A DNA stretch of 13,986 bases, from assembly GCA_039714435.1 (NCBI GenBank), contig JBDLJJ010000070.1, positions 1 through 13,986 of the forward strand, written 5' to 3'. Below the pieces are notes generated by a model, which did not search any database, was not told the DNA's origin, and saw nothing but the letters and a program-made list of their open reading frames with translations. The translations under genes and the position numbers were made by a program. This document shows, piece after piece, positions 1 to 8,192 of the stretch (the first letter of the stretch is position 1; each line of letters starts with the position of its first letter). This DNA is from JAZDDE01 sp039714435. Lineage in GTDB: Bacteria; Gemmatimonadota; Gemmatimonadetes; Palauibacterales; Palauibacteraceae.

Positions 1-416
1 GCGCACGCCTCCCCCGTACAATCAAAGCCTCTGACGTAACCGTATGCGTGTGCGGCCTCGTGCAAAAGGCTCTGCATGGCTACGTCATGAATCGAAAACC
101 TCTTCTCCCATTCCCGGAACTGCCATTGAAGGCCAGGAACATCGAGATATATGATACCACCTTTTCCGTCGGCAAACTTCACCATGCATGCCTTCGCAAT
201 GGAGTTGGCACACTTATGACCCGTGTAGTCCGCCTTCACGGTCCAAACCCCCTCGTCCTCCTCGAGAGTATTGAGCACCAGTGCGCAAACGTCGGGATCC
301 AGCTCCACGCATCTCTCGCCATAGGCCGCGGTTCCGTCCTCGTAGTCAATGGTGTCGCTCCCCTCTTCGCGCGGCGAGAGATCAATACATCCGTCATTGC
401 TCGCACTCTGGATACA
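1..416 (-). other. Variable C-terminal domain of Rhs copy 1: cysteine-rich with HExxH zinc-protease motif (partial)
   Basis: This is the segment after the DAFGL end of the Rhs core. It shows no resemblance to the copy 2 tail. Within about 138 residues there are eight cysteines. Near the edge is LLHEAAHAYGY, with the HEAAH codons at 48-62. HExxH followed by an aromatic or glycine-rich turn is the signature of zincin metallopeptidases, in which the two histidines bind zinc and the glutamate is catalytic. The third ligand would lie beyond the window. It is inferred to be the effector part of the protein. No named peptidase family is recognised. Confidence 0.65.
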
Positions 417-3400
417 GAGCCCGAAGGCATCGAGGAACCTGGCCGGAGCGCTACCGGCGTACGCATAAAGATTGATACCGCCCGCGTTGCCGATAGGGTC
501 CTCCTGTAAGAATCGCCCCGTAAAGGCATCGTAGTAGCGATTGCGAAAAAAGGACACCTGGGGGGCCTCCGGCGATGTTGCCCTCGAGAGCCCAAACCCC
601 CGGCTGCCATCGATCGCGCCGCCATACTGGCCGATGTCGGACCATACGAAGCCTGTATCATCGGCCTTGCAGTCGCCGCCCTGACCTCCGCTGTGGTAGC
701 TGGTCAGGCGCCCTCCGACCGTCACATACTCCGCGGTCGTGTTTCCGTTGCATGTGATGTTGGGCCAGAGGAAGACCACGAGCGGGTTGTCGACGCCGGG
801 GCCATGCAGGAACTCGGCGCCGCGGTGCTCGATCACATTGTCCCCGTCGTAGAATGTCCAGTAGTTGAGGCCAGAGTCCCGGCTCTCGCCCACTCTGCGC
901 CGGAGGCCATCGTAGTGGTATTGAATCGAATGCTTCAGTACAGCCCCCACGCTCGCGCAAATGCTCAATCCAGACAGTGGAACATGCTCGGTGAGGCAGC
1001 CCGGCCGTGACCCGTCGTTGACGGGCATGTGATAGACTAGCCGCCCGGCCGCATCGTAGTGAAACTCGTTTGCGACCCAGAACGTGGCCACTCGCCAGTG
1101 TTCGCGGATCTGGTTGCCATTGTGATCATAACGGTAGAGCTTGCCGTCGATGATAGAGTCGTCGTTGTAAAAGTTCCTCCGTTCGAGCCTGCTCGAACCC
1201 GCGTAGTAGACGTTCTTAATCGAGTCTCCGGTCGATCCGGGGACCACTCTTTCCCATTCTCTGTTCCCGTTCGCGTCATAGCGGTAGTCGCGGTTGTCCG
1301 GAGCTGTGCCCGAATAGTGGTGCTTCGTCATCCTGCCGGTGTCGTCGTACTCATACTCGCTTAATTCAGTCGATGCGGTCGCCCCCGTTCCCTCTACCTC
1401 CTCAAGCCTGAGCAGGTCGTCCGCGGCCGTGAAGGTGAACTCATCGTCGGTGATCACGCGGAGAACGCTCTCCGCGTGCTGGTGCGCGAGCCGACCGCCC
1501 GAGTCGTACCGGAACGTTGCCCAAGTGCCGCTGGGCAGGTGAAGACTGTCCTGCCTGCCGACGTTGTCCCAGGCGAGGGAAACGCTGCCCGCGGGCCAGC
1601 TCCAGTTGAAACCAGGTAGGAGCGTCGACGGGCCATACGAAATGTCGGTGAGAGTGCCATCCTCGGAATTGTAGGAGTAGTTGTACGTCCGGAACTCGGT
1701 CTGAAGCGTTTCCCGCGCTCCTGACCGGTTGTAGGTATAGCGAAGCGCTTTAGTCGGTGAGGCAAACTTGAGCGCCGTCGAGTCGAACTTGAGTGTGCCC
1801 TCCTTGCTAAACTGGCGAGTGATGATAGCCGCGTTGTTCTCGATCCGCACGGCGTTGCCCATCGCATCGTAAGTGTAGAGAATCGTATCTGCCGGGGTTA
1901 GGATCCGCCCCACCACCATCGTTGAGTCAAAGAATGCTTGTGAGAACGAGTCTGCGTACACCGCGTTGAGCTCCGTCGCGTCATCAACCTGCGTGACGCC
2001 TACGATCTGGGTCCGCCGTCGATTCAGCCGGTCATAAGCCGTCCAGACCGAGTCACTCTGCCGATTGATAGTCTTCGTCAAGTTGTTCGCTTCATCGTAG
2101 AAGTACTGCTCTTCCATGCCGAACTCATCCGTCATGATCTCCTGCATGCCACGTGGGTGGTAGGTCCACGTCCGCTCGACGTCGTTCGGGTCGGTAAGCG
2201 AGGTGCGACTGCCGTCGTCATCGTAGCCGAATCGCGTCGTAAGAAGGTCGCCGACATTTACTACCACGGCCGCCGAGTCTTGCCAATTCATTTCGTCGTG
2301 GAAGAAACGGCTAAGCCGGTCCCCGGGTGCGGCAACCTGGGTCACGTTGCCGGCCGCGTCGTACTCGTAGGTCGTTGTGCGTCCGTCGAACGTGGCACTG
2401 TCTACATTGAACGTCGAAGGGGAGTAGCCTAGGCTCGCGACCTGATCAGCGAGGCTACTCGTCTTTGTCACCGGGTCCCAGGTTGGCACACCGTGCTCAG
2501 TGGCGGTCTCCACCAGGCCGTAGGCAGCGTACGTGAAGGTCGTCCTGCTAGTCGGGCTCGCGGGGTTTCCAAGGATCACTTCCGCTAACGTGCCATCTGT
2601 GTTGTAAGCGTAGTGCTGAACGACTCGGTCGTTCGCCGTCAGGGGCGAGCTGACTTGGCTTGGCATGGCGTTCGCGTTGGGGTCTTCATAGCTGTAGATA
2701 ATCGAATCGGTCCCGGCACTATGAGTGGAGTCTATCGACGCCACGAGGCGCATACGACCGTCGTACGTATTCTTGACCACTGCCCCATTCGACGATTCAG
2801 CACGCACCGCGAGCAGTGATGCGCTCGGATGGTAAGTGATATCCGTGGCGTTCCCATATGGGTCGACGATCCTCGTCACTGCGCCGAGCCTGTTCGTATA
2901 GAACTGTACGACGTCTGAGCTATCCGTTCGGGGGCCGTCGATCTTTGTGGCGGTGTCGGTCGCTGCCGCCGCTGTGTTCCCGCTCGCCGCCAACGCGAGA
3001 CCGCGGATGGCCAGCGGTCTGAAAGTCGTGGAGGATAGCGGGATACCGGGCAGCGTGTCCTTGAACAGGAGCGGTGTCGGACCGTGGTAGGCATAACGCG
3101 TCTCATAGCCGCGGCGGCTCGTCCGGCCCACCATGCGGTGGTTGTTGTAGTCGAACGCGATCTTCTTTGTGACAATGAACCCTGGGTCGAGCAGGTCGCT
3201 CAAGTCGCCGCTCGCGTTCACGGTCACGTTGAGCTGCCGCACGATCGGATCGTTCACGTAGTCGAGGTTGCTTGCCGCGTCGTAGGCAAACACGTAGCGC
3301 TTGTTCGACTCCCAGGGCGAGATCCGGATCTGGTTCAGCCTGTAGCCCGTGCTGCCGACGTAGGTGTACTCGGCGGCGTTACCGACGCGGTCGGTTACCC

Positions 3401-4389
3401 AGCGCTGCCGGCCGTCCGTGTCGAAGTAGATTCGCGTGCCGTCGAGCAGGCGACGCTCATACATCGTCACGGTCCCGCCCGAGCCGGGCTGCGGGTTCGG
3501 CACCGTGGCGAGTTCGATCGTGTCCCGGTAGGCACCCTGCGGCGCGGTCCAGATGTTTGTCTGGCCGACCGGATTCTTGTAATACGCCGCGCTTCCGTCG
3601 GCACCAACAAGGAGCAGTCCGTTGTTCGGTTGGTTGGGATGTAGCTCTGCGACCCCCGCCACGGCCCAGCCCGCACCATATGGGCTGTCTCGACGGTTCA
3701 CGACGATCAGCTCCGACGTCGGCAGAGGCGTGGACTTGGGCACCGTGCCGAAGAACGCCCGAATCGTAAGGTCGTACTCATACACGCCCGTTGCTAGGCC
3801 GTCCGCCTCCGCGTCGAACCCCACCGCGACGCGTATTACCGTGTCCAAGTCCGGCAACGCTTCTCGGGGATACGAATGAGTATGGGTGGCCTGGCCTACG
3901 CTGAGTTCGACCCTGAAGCTGTCGGGCTGGGCAACTGAATCCCTCCACACGTTGGCCATCACGATCGGGTAGGGCGTGGCCGTTCCGCTGTTGTAGATGA
4001 GCGACAGCGTGCGGTCGCGGCCGAGCGTCCGATACGCAGGCATCGCGTGGACCGCGAGCAGCTCACCGCACTGGAACGCCGCTGCCGGGCCCGCGTCGGT
4101 CGTTACGCAGGCGCTACGAGCGTGCAAGTCCCCCGGATTCATCCCGATGTCGGCCGAGAGCGGTGCCTCGGGTGGCGGCACGGGCGCGCCCGTGACCGTG
4201 ACGTCGTAGGTGCCCCAGTCCTGATCGCAGAACTTGATGCAGCCTTGCTCCTTGATCAGCAGCTTGATCTCGCCCGTACCGGCGCCGCCGGCCGTGTAGG
4301 TAACTGTAATGGTTGCGATCGCCTCTGGCTGAGGTAGCAGGAAGCCGTCGATCTGCGTGATGTCGGGAACGCACGCGGTGATCTGGACC
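1..4389 (-). CDS. Rhs/YD-repeat polymorphic toxin-like protein, copy 1 (main reading frame, C-terminus cut by window edge)
   Basis: This is a very long secreted or surface YD-repeat protein. The family forms a hollow beta-cocoon that encloses a variable C-terminal toxin. The frame is open from about 4389 down to base 1: I checked codons at about 4371, 3132, 2289, 1329, 1026 and 48 and all are in one frame. N-terminal part: end of an Ig-like region, then a conserved block containing RRDSPYGAGW. YD repeats follow (for example YVFAYDAASNLDYV, FGYDDDGSRTSLTD, YRYDANGNREWE). The Rhs core ends with RNRYYDAFTGRFLQEDPIG and DAFGL (about 417-430). After DAFGL the sequence changes to a domain unrelated to copy 2 (base 416 to the edge) that carries an HEAAH motif. 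The start codon is not in this frame: the signal peptide and proximal domain lie in another frame (4662-4390), so the gene is frameshifted or carries a sequence error. The stop codon and any immunity gene are left of the window. Family assignment is secure; toxin activity is inferred. Confidence 0.9.
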
Positions 4390-4662
4390 CGTAGGCGTGC
4401 ACGTCACGTCGTAGAAGGCCGCTGTCGTGGGCGCGACAACGAACATCTCGAAGGTCACCGTACCTGTCGAGCCACCGTCCACCGTGACCGGCTCCTGGTC
4501 GGGCGTCACCGAAATGTTCGCCGCTGGCTCCGCGACCGGCCCTTCGAAGCCCAGTTCACTGGCCACCACGGACGACTCCGAGGCGGGCGCCTCTTCTGTC
4601 AACATCGCGCGTGCGAGGGAGAACAACGACACCAGCAGGACCAGCGCGAACCGGGTAGCCAC
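4386..4662 (-). pseudogene. N-terminal signal peptide and Ig-like segment of Rhs copy 1, separated from the rest by a frameshift
   Basis: The GTG start at 4662 is preceded by AAGGAG with 7-nt spacing. The product begins MATRFALVLLVSLFSLARA, a typical Sec signal peptide with likely cleavage after SLARA (residue 19). A beta-rich stretch with NISVTPDQEPVTVDGGSTG and VTCTPTG follows, in the style of Ig-like or BACON-like domains seen at the start of exported YD-repeat proteins. Near 4385-4391 the frame must shift by one base (one extra C, or two bases lost) to continue into QITACVPDITQIDGFLLPQ and the Rhs frame. Without the shift, translation runs on as nonsense to a stop at 4114. Copy 2 cannot serve as a check because the window ends at the equivalent of about 4331. 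It could be a real disruption or an assembly or sequencing error. Confidence 0.75.
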
Positions 4663-4669
4663 GGGACGG

Positions 4670-4675
4670 CTCCTT
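4670..4675 (-). promoter_or_regulatory. Ribosome binding site for Rhs copy 1
   Basis: AAGGAG on the minus strand lies 7 nt upstream of the GTG at 4662-4660. It decides this GTG as the start, and the signal peptide that follows supports the choice. Confidence 0.75.
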
Positions 4676-4770
4676 GGGTGCAGGTGGACCGGGAGACGCG
4701 CGCGTGGCGGACGTCGCCCTTCTTCGCTCCACCTACCTATCTATCGGGCCGAAACCGGTCGGAGGTAGGA

Positions 4771-4804
4771 CCGATCGTACCAAAATCGGGGCCGATCGTA
4801 CCAA
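4771..4804 (-). repeat. Two direct copies of a 13-nt motif at 21-nt period upstream of Rhs copy 1
   Basis: On the minus strand TTGGTACGATCGG occurs twice, at 4804-4792 and 4783-4771, with identical sequence. The start-to-start distance is 21 nt, about two helical turns, so both would face the same side of the DNA. Each copy contains the palindrome CGATCG. They lie about 110-140 nt upstream of the GTG start of Rhs copy 1 and just downstream of the gspE-like stop. A pair of operator or activator sites is the simplest reading; no regulator is identified. Confidence 0.5.
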
Positions 4805-4844
4805 CAAGTCGACATAGCGTACGTGAGGCCCATGTGGCGCGGGC

Positions 4845-5817
4845 CTAATCGCTCACGCGCATGATTTCCTGAGGCGTAGTGAGGCCCCGATAAACGTACT
4901 CGAAGGCCGCATCGCGCAGCGTCCGCATCCCGGACTTGGCAGCTTCGTCGCGGATGTCGGTCGCGGACGCACCGCGACCGAAGTCAGCGCGGGCCGAATC
5001 GCACATGGAGAGCAGTTCGTAGGTGCCAGTGCGCCCTCTGTATCCGGTGCCACGGCATTCGGAGCAGCCAGCGCCCCGCCTAACCCGGTCGAGTCGGATC
5101 CCGCTTGCCTCCGCCCAGCTCGCCTCTGACTCGCTCGGCATTGTCCAGAGCCCGCACTTTGTGCAAGTGAGTCGGACCAGACGTTGGGCCAGCACGGCCT
5201 GGACAGTGCTCGTGACCAGGTAAGGCTCGACGCCCAGATCGACCAGCCGGGTGAGCGCGCCGGCCGCGTCGTTGGTGTGAAGCGTCGACAACACCAGGTG
5301 GCCGGTCAGCGCGGCGTGGATGGCGATCTCGGCAGTTTCCAGGTCCCGGATCTCTCCCACCAGCATTACGTCGGGGTCCTGGCGCAGCAGGGCGCGCAGC
5401 GCGGATGCGAAGGTCAGTCCGATACTGGGCCTGATTGAAACCTGTACGGCGCCGGGCAGCTCATACTCCACCGGGTCCTCGACCGTGAGGATCTTCTCCG
5501 TCCCCAAGCGGATGTGATCGAGCGCGGCGTAGAGGGTCGTGGTCTTTCCCGAACCCGTGGGGCCGGTGACGAGGACGATCCCATGGGATCGTGAGGCCGC
5601 GGACAGGAACTGATCCCGGATGCCGGCGGGCATGCCCAGCTCGTCGATGCTCAGGCGCGCCGATGCGGAGCCGAGCAGCCGGAGAACCACGCTCTCGCCA
5701 TGCAGAGAGGGCAGCGTGCTGACGCGCACGTCGAGTCGCCGACCCGACACGGACAGTCGAATCCGCCCGTCCTGCGGAAGCCTTCGCTCCGCGATGTCCA
5801 GTTCCGCCATGATCTTC
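4845..5817 (-). pseudogene. GspE/PilB-type secretion ATPase, C-terminal fragment truncated by an IS21-family insertion
   Basis: This family consists of hexameric cytoplasmic ATPases that power type II secretion or type IV pilus assembly. About 324 native residues remain, against roughly 500-570 in full-length members. The fragment starts inside the second domain at KIMAELDIAERRLPQDGR. It then shows RVSTLPSLHGESVVLRLL, Walker A GPTGSGKTTT, the Asp box around LTVEDPVEYELPG, Walker B VMLVGEIRD, the His box LTGHLVLSTLHTNDA, and a zinc site of two CxxC pairs (CTKC, CSEC). It ends with MRVSD and TAG. The nucleotide-binding core is intact, but the N-terminal domain is missing. The first residues of the apparent reading frame (MSPNCAKLGVTGQ) are encoded by the IS end and are not native. 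A few upstream codons (around ELPPRISCRL) may survive right of the IS at about 8124-8165. GspE and PilB cannot be told apart without the N-terminus and neighbours. Confidence 0.88.
5813..5817. repeat. Target site duplication, left copy (TCTTC)
   Basis: TCTTC abuts the TGT left end of the IS and recurs immediately after the ACA right end at 8124-8128. A 5-bp duplication is within the range known for IS21-family elements. Confidence 0.75.
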
Positions 5818-5825
5818 TGTCCAGT

Positions 5826-5868
5826 GACACCCAGTTTTGCGCAGTTGGGAGACACCCAGTTTTGCGCA
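5826..5868 (+). repeat. Left-end multiple terminal repeats of the IS21-family element
   Basis: The 18-mer GACACCCAGTTTTGCGCA is present twice in direct orientation, at 5826-5843 and 5851-5868. Multiple terminal repeats that act as transposase binding sites are typical of IS21-family ends. The inner copy pairs with the inverted repeat at 8074-8094. Confidence 0.8.
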
Positions 5869-5875
5869 CCCTTGC

Positions 5876-6698
5876 TCAGGCAGAGTTCTGTTCACCTCCC
5901 TGGTTTCGGGGTGAGGGGTCGGGCTGCTGAGAGAGCAGGCCATCGAGTTCCCTGAGCCGGTAGCTGCGCCCGTCGATGTGGACGATGTGGCAGTGGTGCA
6001 GCAGGCGGTCGAGGATCGCGGTGGTGAGGATCTCATCGTCGGCGAAGATCTCGGGCCAGTCGCGCACGTGCTTGTTCGAGGTCAGGATGATGGAGCCCTT
6101 CTCGTAGCGCGCTGATGAGGCGGAAGAAGAGGTTGGCCTCGGCGCGGTCGAGCGGCCGGAAGCCGACCTCGTCGATGACGAGCAGCGCGCTGTTCAGGTA
6201 GCGCTTCGAGCGTAGCCTTCGCGGCGGGACCGCGGCGTCGCCCTTGAGCACGTGCATGAGGTCGTCGAGCACGTAGTGCTGGGTGCTGAAGCCGTTCTTG
6301 ATCGCGCGCACGCCGAGCGAGACGGCGAGGTGGCTTTTGCCGACGCCGGGCGGGCCCATGAAGAGCACGTTCTCGCTCTGGCGTACGAAAGAGCAGGTGG
6401 CGAGCGCGTCCAGCTTCGTGCGGTCCACGCGTGGCTGGAAGGTCCAGTCGAAGTCCTCCAGTGTCTTGCCGGTCGGTAGGCCGCTCAGCTTGAGCGAGGT
6501 CGCGACGCGGCGCTCGTCCTTGCGCTCGATCTCGGTCGTGAGCACGCGGTCCAGGAAGCGCAGCGGGCTCAGATCATCTCGGCTCGCCTCCTCGACGAGC
6601 TCCGGTAGGCACTGGGAGGTGTGATTCAGCTTGAGCGCCTCGCAGCGGGCGGCGATCTGGTCCAGGTCGACCTTGCCCCGCTTCGTGGCCGCGCTCAT
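5876..6698 (-). pseudogene. istB: IstB-like transposition helper ATPase, frameshifted
   Basis: IstB is the AAA+ partner of the IstA transposase and promotes strand transfer and target choice. The start is the ATG at 6698-6696, which overlaps the istA stop as ATGA and so indicates translational coupling. Visible features are the N-terminal helical region (MSAATKRGKVDLDQIAARCE), Walker A GPPGVGKSH, Walker B ALLVIDEVGF and the conserved FFRLISA. The frame then breaks near 6105-6112: the expected SARYEKGSIILTSNK continues in another frame. It runs through WPEIFADDEILTTAILDRLL and HIDGRSYRLREL to a TGA at 5876. The break sits in a short GC repeat and looks like the loss of one GC unit, or a sequencing slip. 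Without the shift, translation ends at 6033. Restored length would be about 273 aa, a normal IstB length. Confidence 0.88.
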
Positions 6699-8050
6699 CG
6701 CTGCGCCTCCACCAGCCGCACGTAGGCATCCAGCGGCCGCGCGACCTGCTCCGGCAACGGGCCGGCGCGAAGCACGCCCGGCGAGGAACTCGAGAGCCCG
6801 GCCACCTGCAGGCGCGCACGTCGTCCGAGCGGCGTCGGCCGCTCCACGCGCTCGGTGGAGGGACCCTCGTAGTGGCCGGGCTCGATCAGCAGACGCTGGG
6901 GCGTGCCGCGGGCGTGACGCGCGACCTCGGATCCCTCGGCCCGGATCACGACGCTGCTCTGCGTGCCCCACACGTCCACGTGACGCCCGACCCAGGCGAA
7001 GGGCACGCTGTAGCGCCGCCCCTCGAAGCTGATCAGGCAGTCGCAGGTGACCTTGCGCGTCACTACGACATCGAAGAGCTCGCTCATGGTGGGCAGTGGC
7101 TGCAGGACGGCACGCTCGGCCTCCCACGCCTCGCGCACGGTCGTGCCCGTCACCGGGCAGGTGAGCCGCTCCAGAAGCATACGCGCACGCTCGTCCACAA
7201 GCGCCTGCAGCTCCACCAGGCACCCGGCGCCCCGCTCGAGCAGCCCGCCGAACGCGTCGCGGAAGGTCCTGACCGAGCGCTCCGCCTTGCCCTTGTCCGA
7301 TCCCTTGCCCGGCCGGCACGGATCGATCTCGAAGCCGCACGTGCGCGCGAAGACCTCGTAGGAGCGGTTCAGCACAGCCCTCGGGCCCGCGCCTCGTGCC
7401 ACGCCCGTCTTCAGATTGTCGATCCTCACCCACAGCGGCACGCCGCCGTAGCTCTCGAACAGCGCCAGGTGGCCCGTGTGCCACGCGAGCTGGCCTTGGT
7501 CGGTGCTCACCCAGCAGAAACGGGCCCGGCTGTGAGACAGCGTCCCCACCAGCGCCCCCAGCCGCTCCTTCCTGCCCCCGATCGGAACCCGGATCTCGAA
7601 CCAGTCGTGCTGCGCCTGCACCCCCGGCGGCGTCTCCACCCGCCGCAAAGCTCGGACCTTCGGCCGCCCGTAGCGACGCCGAAGATGGCGCACTACCGCC
7701 TGATAACTGCCCGCGTAGCCGTGATCGCGCGCCAGCGCCTCGTAAATCACTCGCGCCTGGACCGGCCGTCCCTCTCCAGTAAGTCGCCCGTCGCCCAGCC
7801 GCGTCTGGATCGCCACCACCGCGTCCTCGTACCCGTCCAGCGCCGTCACCTGATTCGTCCGCCCGTCCAGCCTCTCCTCCTCCACCCTCTTGAACCGGTA
7901 GCGCAGCGTGCTCTCTCTCACCCCGAACTGCTTCGCCAGCTGGCGCACCGGCGTCCGCTCACTCATCCCCTTCGCCACCATCACCTGCTCCTTGGTCAGC
8001 TTCACGCACTCGCTCCGGGTCGCGGGTCGACCCGGACGGGGCTCGCTCAC
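6695..8050 (-). CDS. istA: IS21-family transposase IstA
   Basis: This is the DDE transposase that cuts and joins the ends of the IS21-family element. The 451-aa frame is intact from a GTG at 8050 to a TGA at 6695. The N-terminus has a helix-turn-helix region (VRQLAKQFGVRESTLRYRFK, residues about 35-54) for end binding. The catalytic core shows AQHDWFE (D149), RIDNLKTGV (D211) and PGKGSDKGKAERSVR (E257). A beta-barrel-like region follows around FEGRRYSVPFAWVGRHVDVW. The ribosome binding site is weak (GGGG upstream), and the promoter is expected in the right IS end. It ends in a 4-nt overlap with istB. Length and all three acidic residues agree with a functional enzyme. Confidence 0.93.
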   Translation of the reverse strand: MSEPRPGRPATRSECVKLTKEQVMVAKGMSERTPVRQLAKQFGVRESTLRYRFKRVEEERLDGRTNQVTALDGYEDAVVAIQTRLGDGRLTGEGRPVQARVIYEALARDHGYAGSYQAVVRHLRRRYGRPKVRALRRVETPPGVQAQHDWFEIRVPIGGRKERLGALVGTLSHSRARFCWVSTDQGQLAWHTGHLALFESYGGVPLWVRIDNLKTGVARGAGPRAVLNRSYEVFARTCGFEIDPCRPGKGSDKGKAERSVRTFRDAFGGLLERGAGCLVELQALVDERARMLLERLTCPVTGTTVREAWEAERAVLQPLPTMSELFDVVVTRKVTCDCLISFEGRRYSVPFAWVGRHVDVWGTQSSVVIRAEGSEVARHARGTPQRLLIEPGHYEGPSTERVERPTPLGRRARLQVAGLSSSSPGVLRAGPLPEQVARPLDAYVRLVEAQR

Positions 8051-8073
8051 GCATGCCCCGTCAACCGCTCACG

Positions 8074-8094
8074 TGCGCTAAACTGGGTGTCTCC
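8074..8094 (-). repeat. Right-end terminal inverted repeat of the IS21-family element
   Basis: Read on the minus strand, this stretch matches the inner left repeat with one substitution (GTTTAGCGCA for GTTTTGCGCA). A weaker outer repeat seems to lie at the very end, where TGTAGGAGACGCC on the minus strand resembles TGTCCAGTGACACC of the left end. Confidence 0.75.
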
Positions 8095-8123
8095 AGAACT
8101 CCAAGATGAAGGCGTCTCCTACA

Positions 8124-8128
8124 TCTTC
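8124..8128. repeat. Target site duplication, right copy (TCTTC)
   Basis: This is the second copy of the TCTTC found at 5813-5817. Removing the IS and one copy rejoins a single open frame running from the recombinase remnant region into the ATPase fragment. Confidence 0.75.
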
Positions 8129-8192
8129 GCGTCATCGCCCCTGAGGCGGCATGAAATCCGGGGAGGCAACTCGCGCCGAGCTACGCGCCTGC

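Larger units (their letters stand above)
4663..4844 (-). promoter_or_regulatory. Intergenic region between the ATPase fragment and Rhs copy 1
   Basis: These 182 bases have no coding frame that I recognise. They hold the paired 13-nt repeat and the Rhs copy 1 ribosome binding site. No strong rho-independent terminator follows the ATPase stop at 4845. No clear -35/-10 pair can be assigned, though the region is long enough to hold the promoter of the Rhs gene. Confidence 0.4.
5818..8123 (-). mobile_element. IS21-family insertion sequence (2.3 kb), istA and istB, with target duplication
   Basis: The element encodes an IstA transposase and an IstB helper ATPase, the defining pair of the IS21 family. 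Its outer ends read TGT at 5818-5820 and ACA at 8121-8123. It is flanked by the 5-bp direct repeat TCTTC at 5813-5817 and 8124-8128. The repeat becomes 6 bp, ATCTTC, if the terminal A is counted as target. The inner terminal repeats match in inverted orientation (20 of 21 positions, 5848-5868 against 8074-8094). They lie 30 and 29 bases from the two ends. The intact flanking repeat suggests a fairly recent single insertion. It splits the reading frame of the GspE/PilB-type gene. istB carries a frameshift, so the copy may not move by itself. Confidence 0.9.

Noticed and set aside
1..4389. Many plus-strand and off-frame open frames across both Rhs genes
   Set aside because: They overlap a continuous, conserved YD-repeat frame and recur at the same places in both copies, as shadows do. 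None has a recognisable domain.
5818..5855. ATG at 5855 as start of the ATPase
   Set aside because: The first 13 or so residues come from the IS terminal repeats. Native coding sequence begins at KIMAELD next to the target duplication.
5826..5868. Two direct repeats as a CRISPR-like array
   Set aside because: There are only two units with a 7-nt gap, at an IS end and matching the opposite end in inverted orientation, so they are transposase binding sites.
6699..7484. Minus-strand open frame extending upstream of istB
   Set aside because: Only the part from the ATG at 6698 resembles IstB. The upstream part is the istA gene read in the wrong frame.
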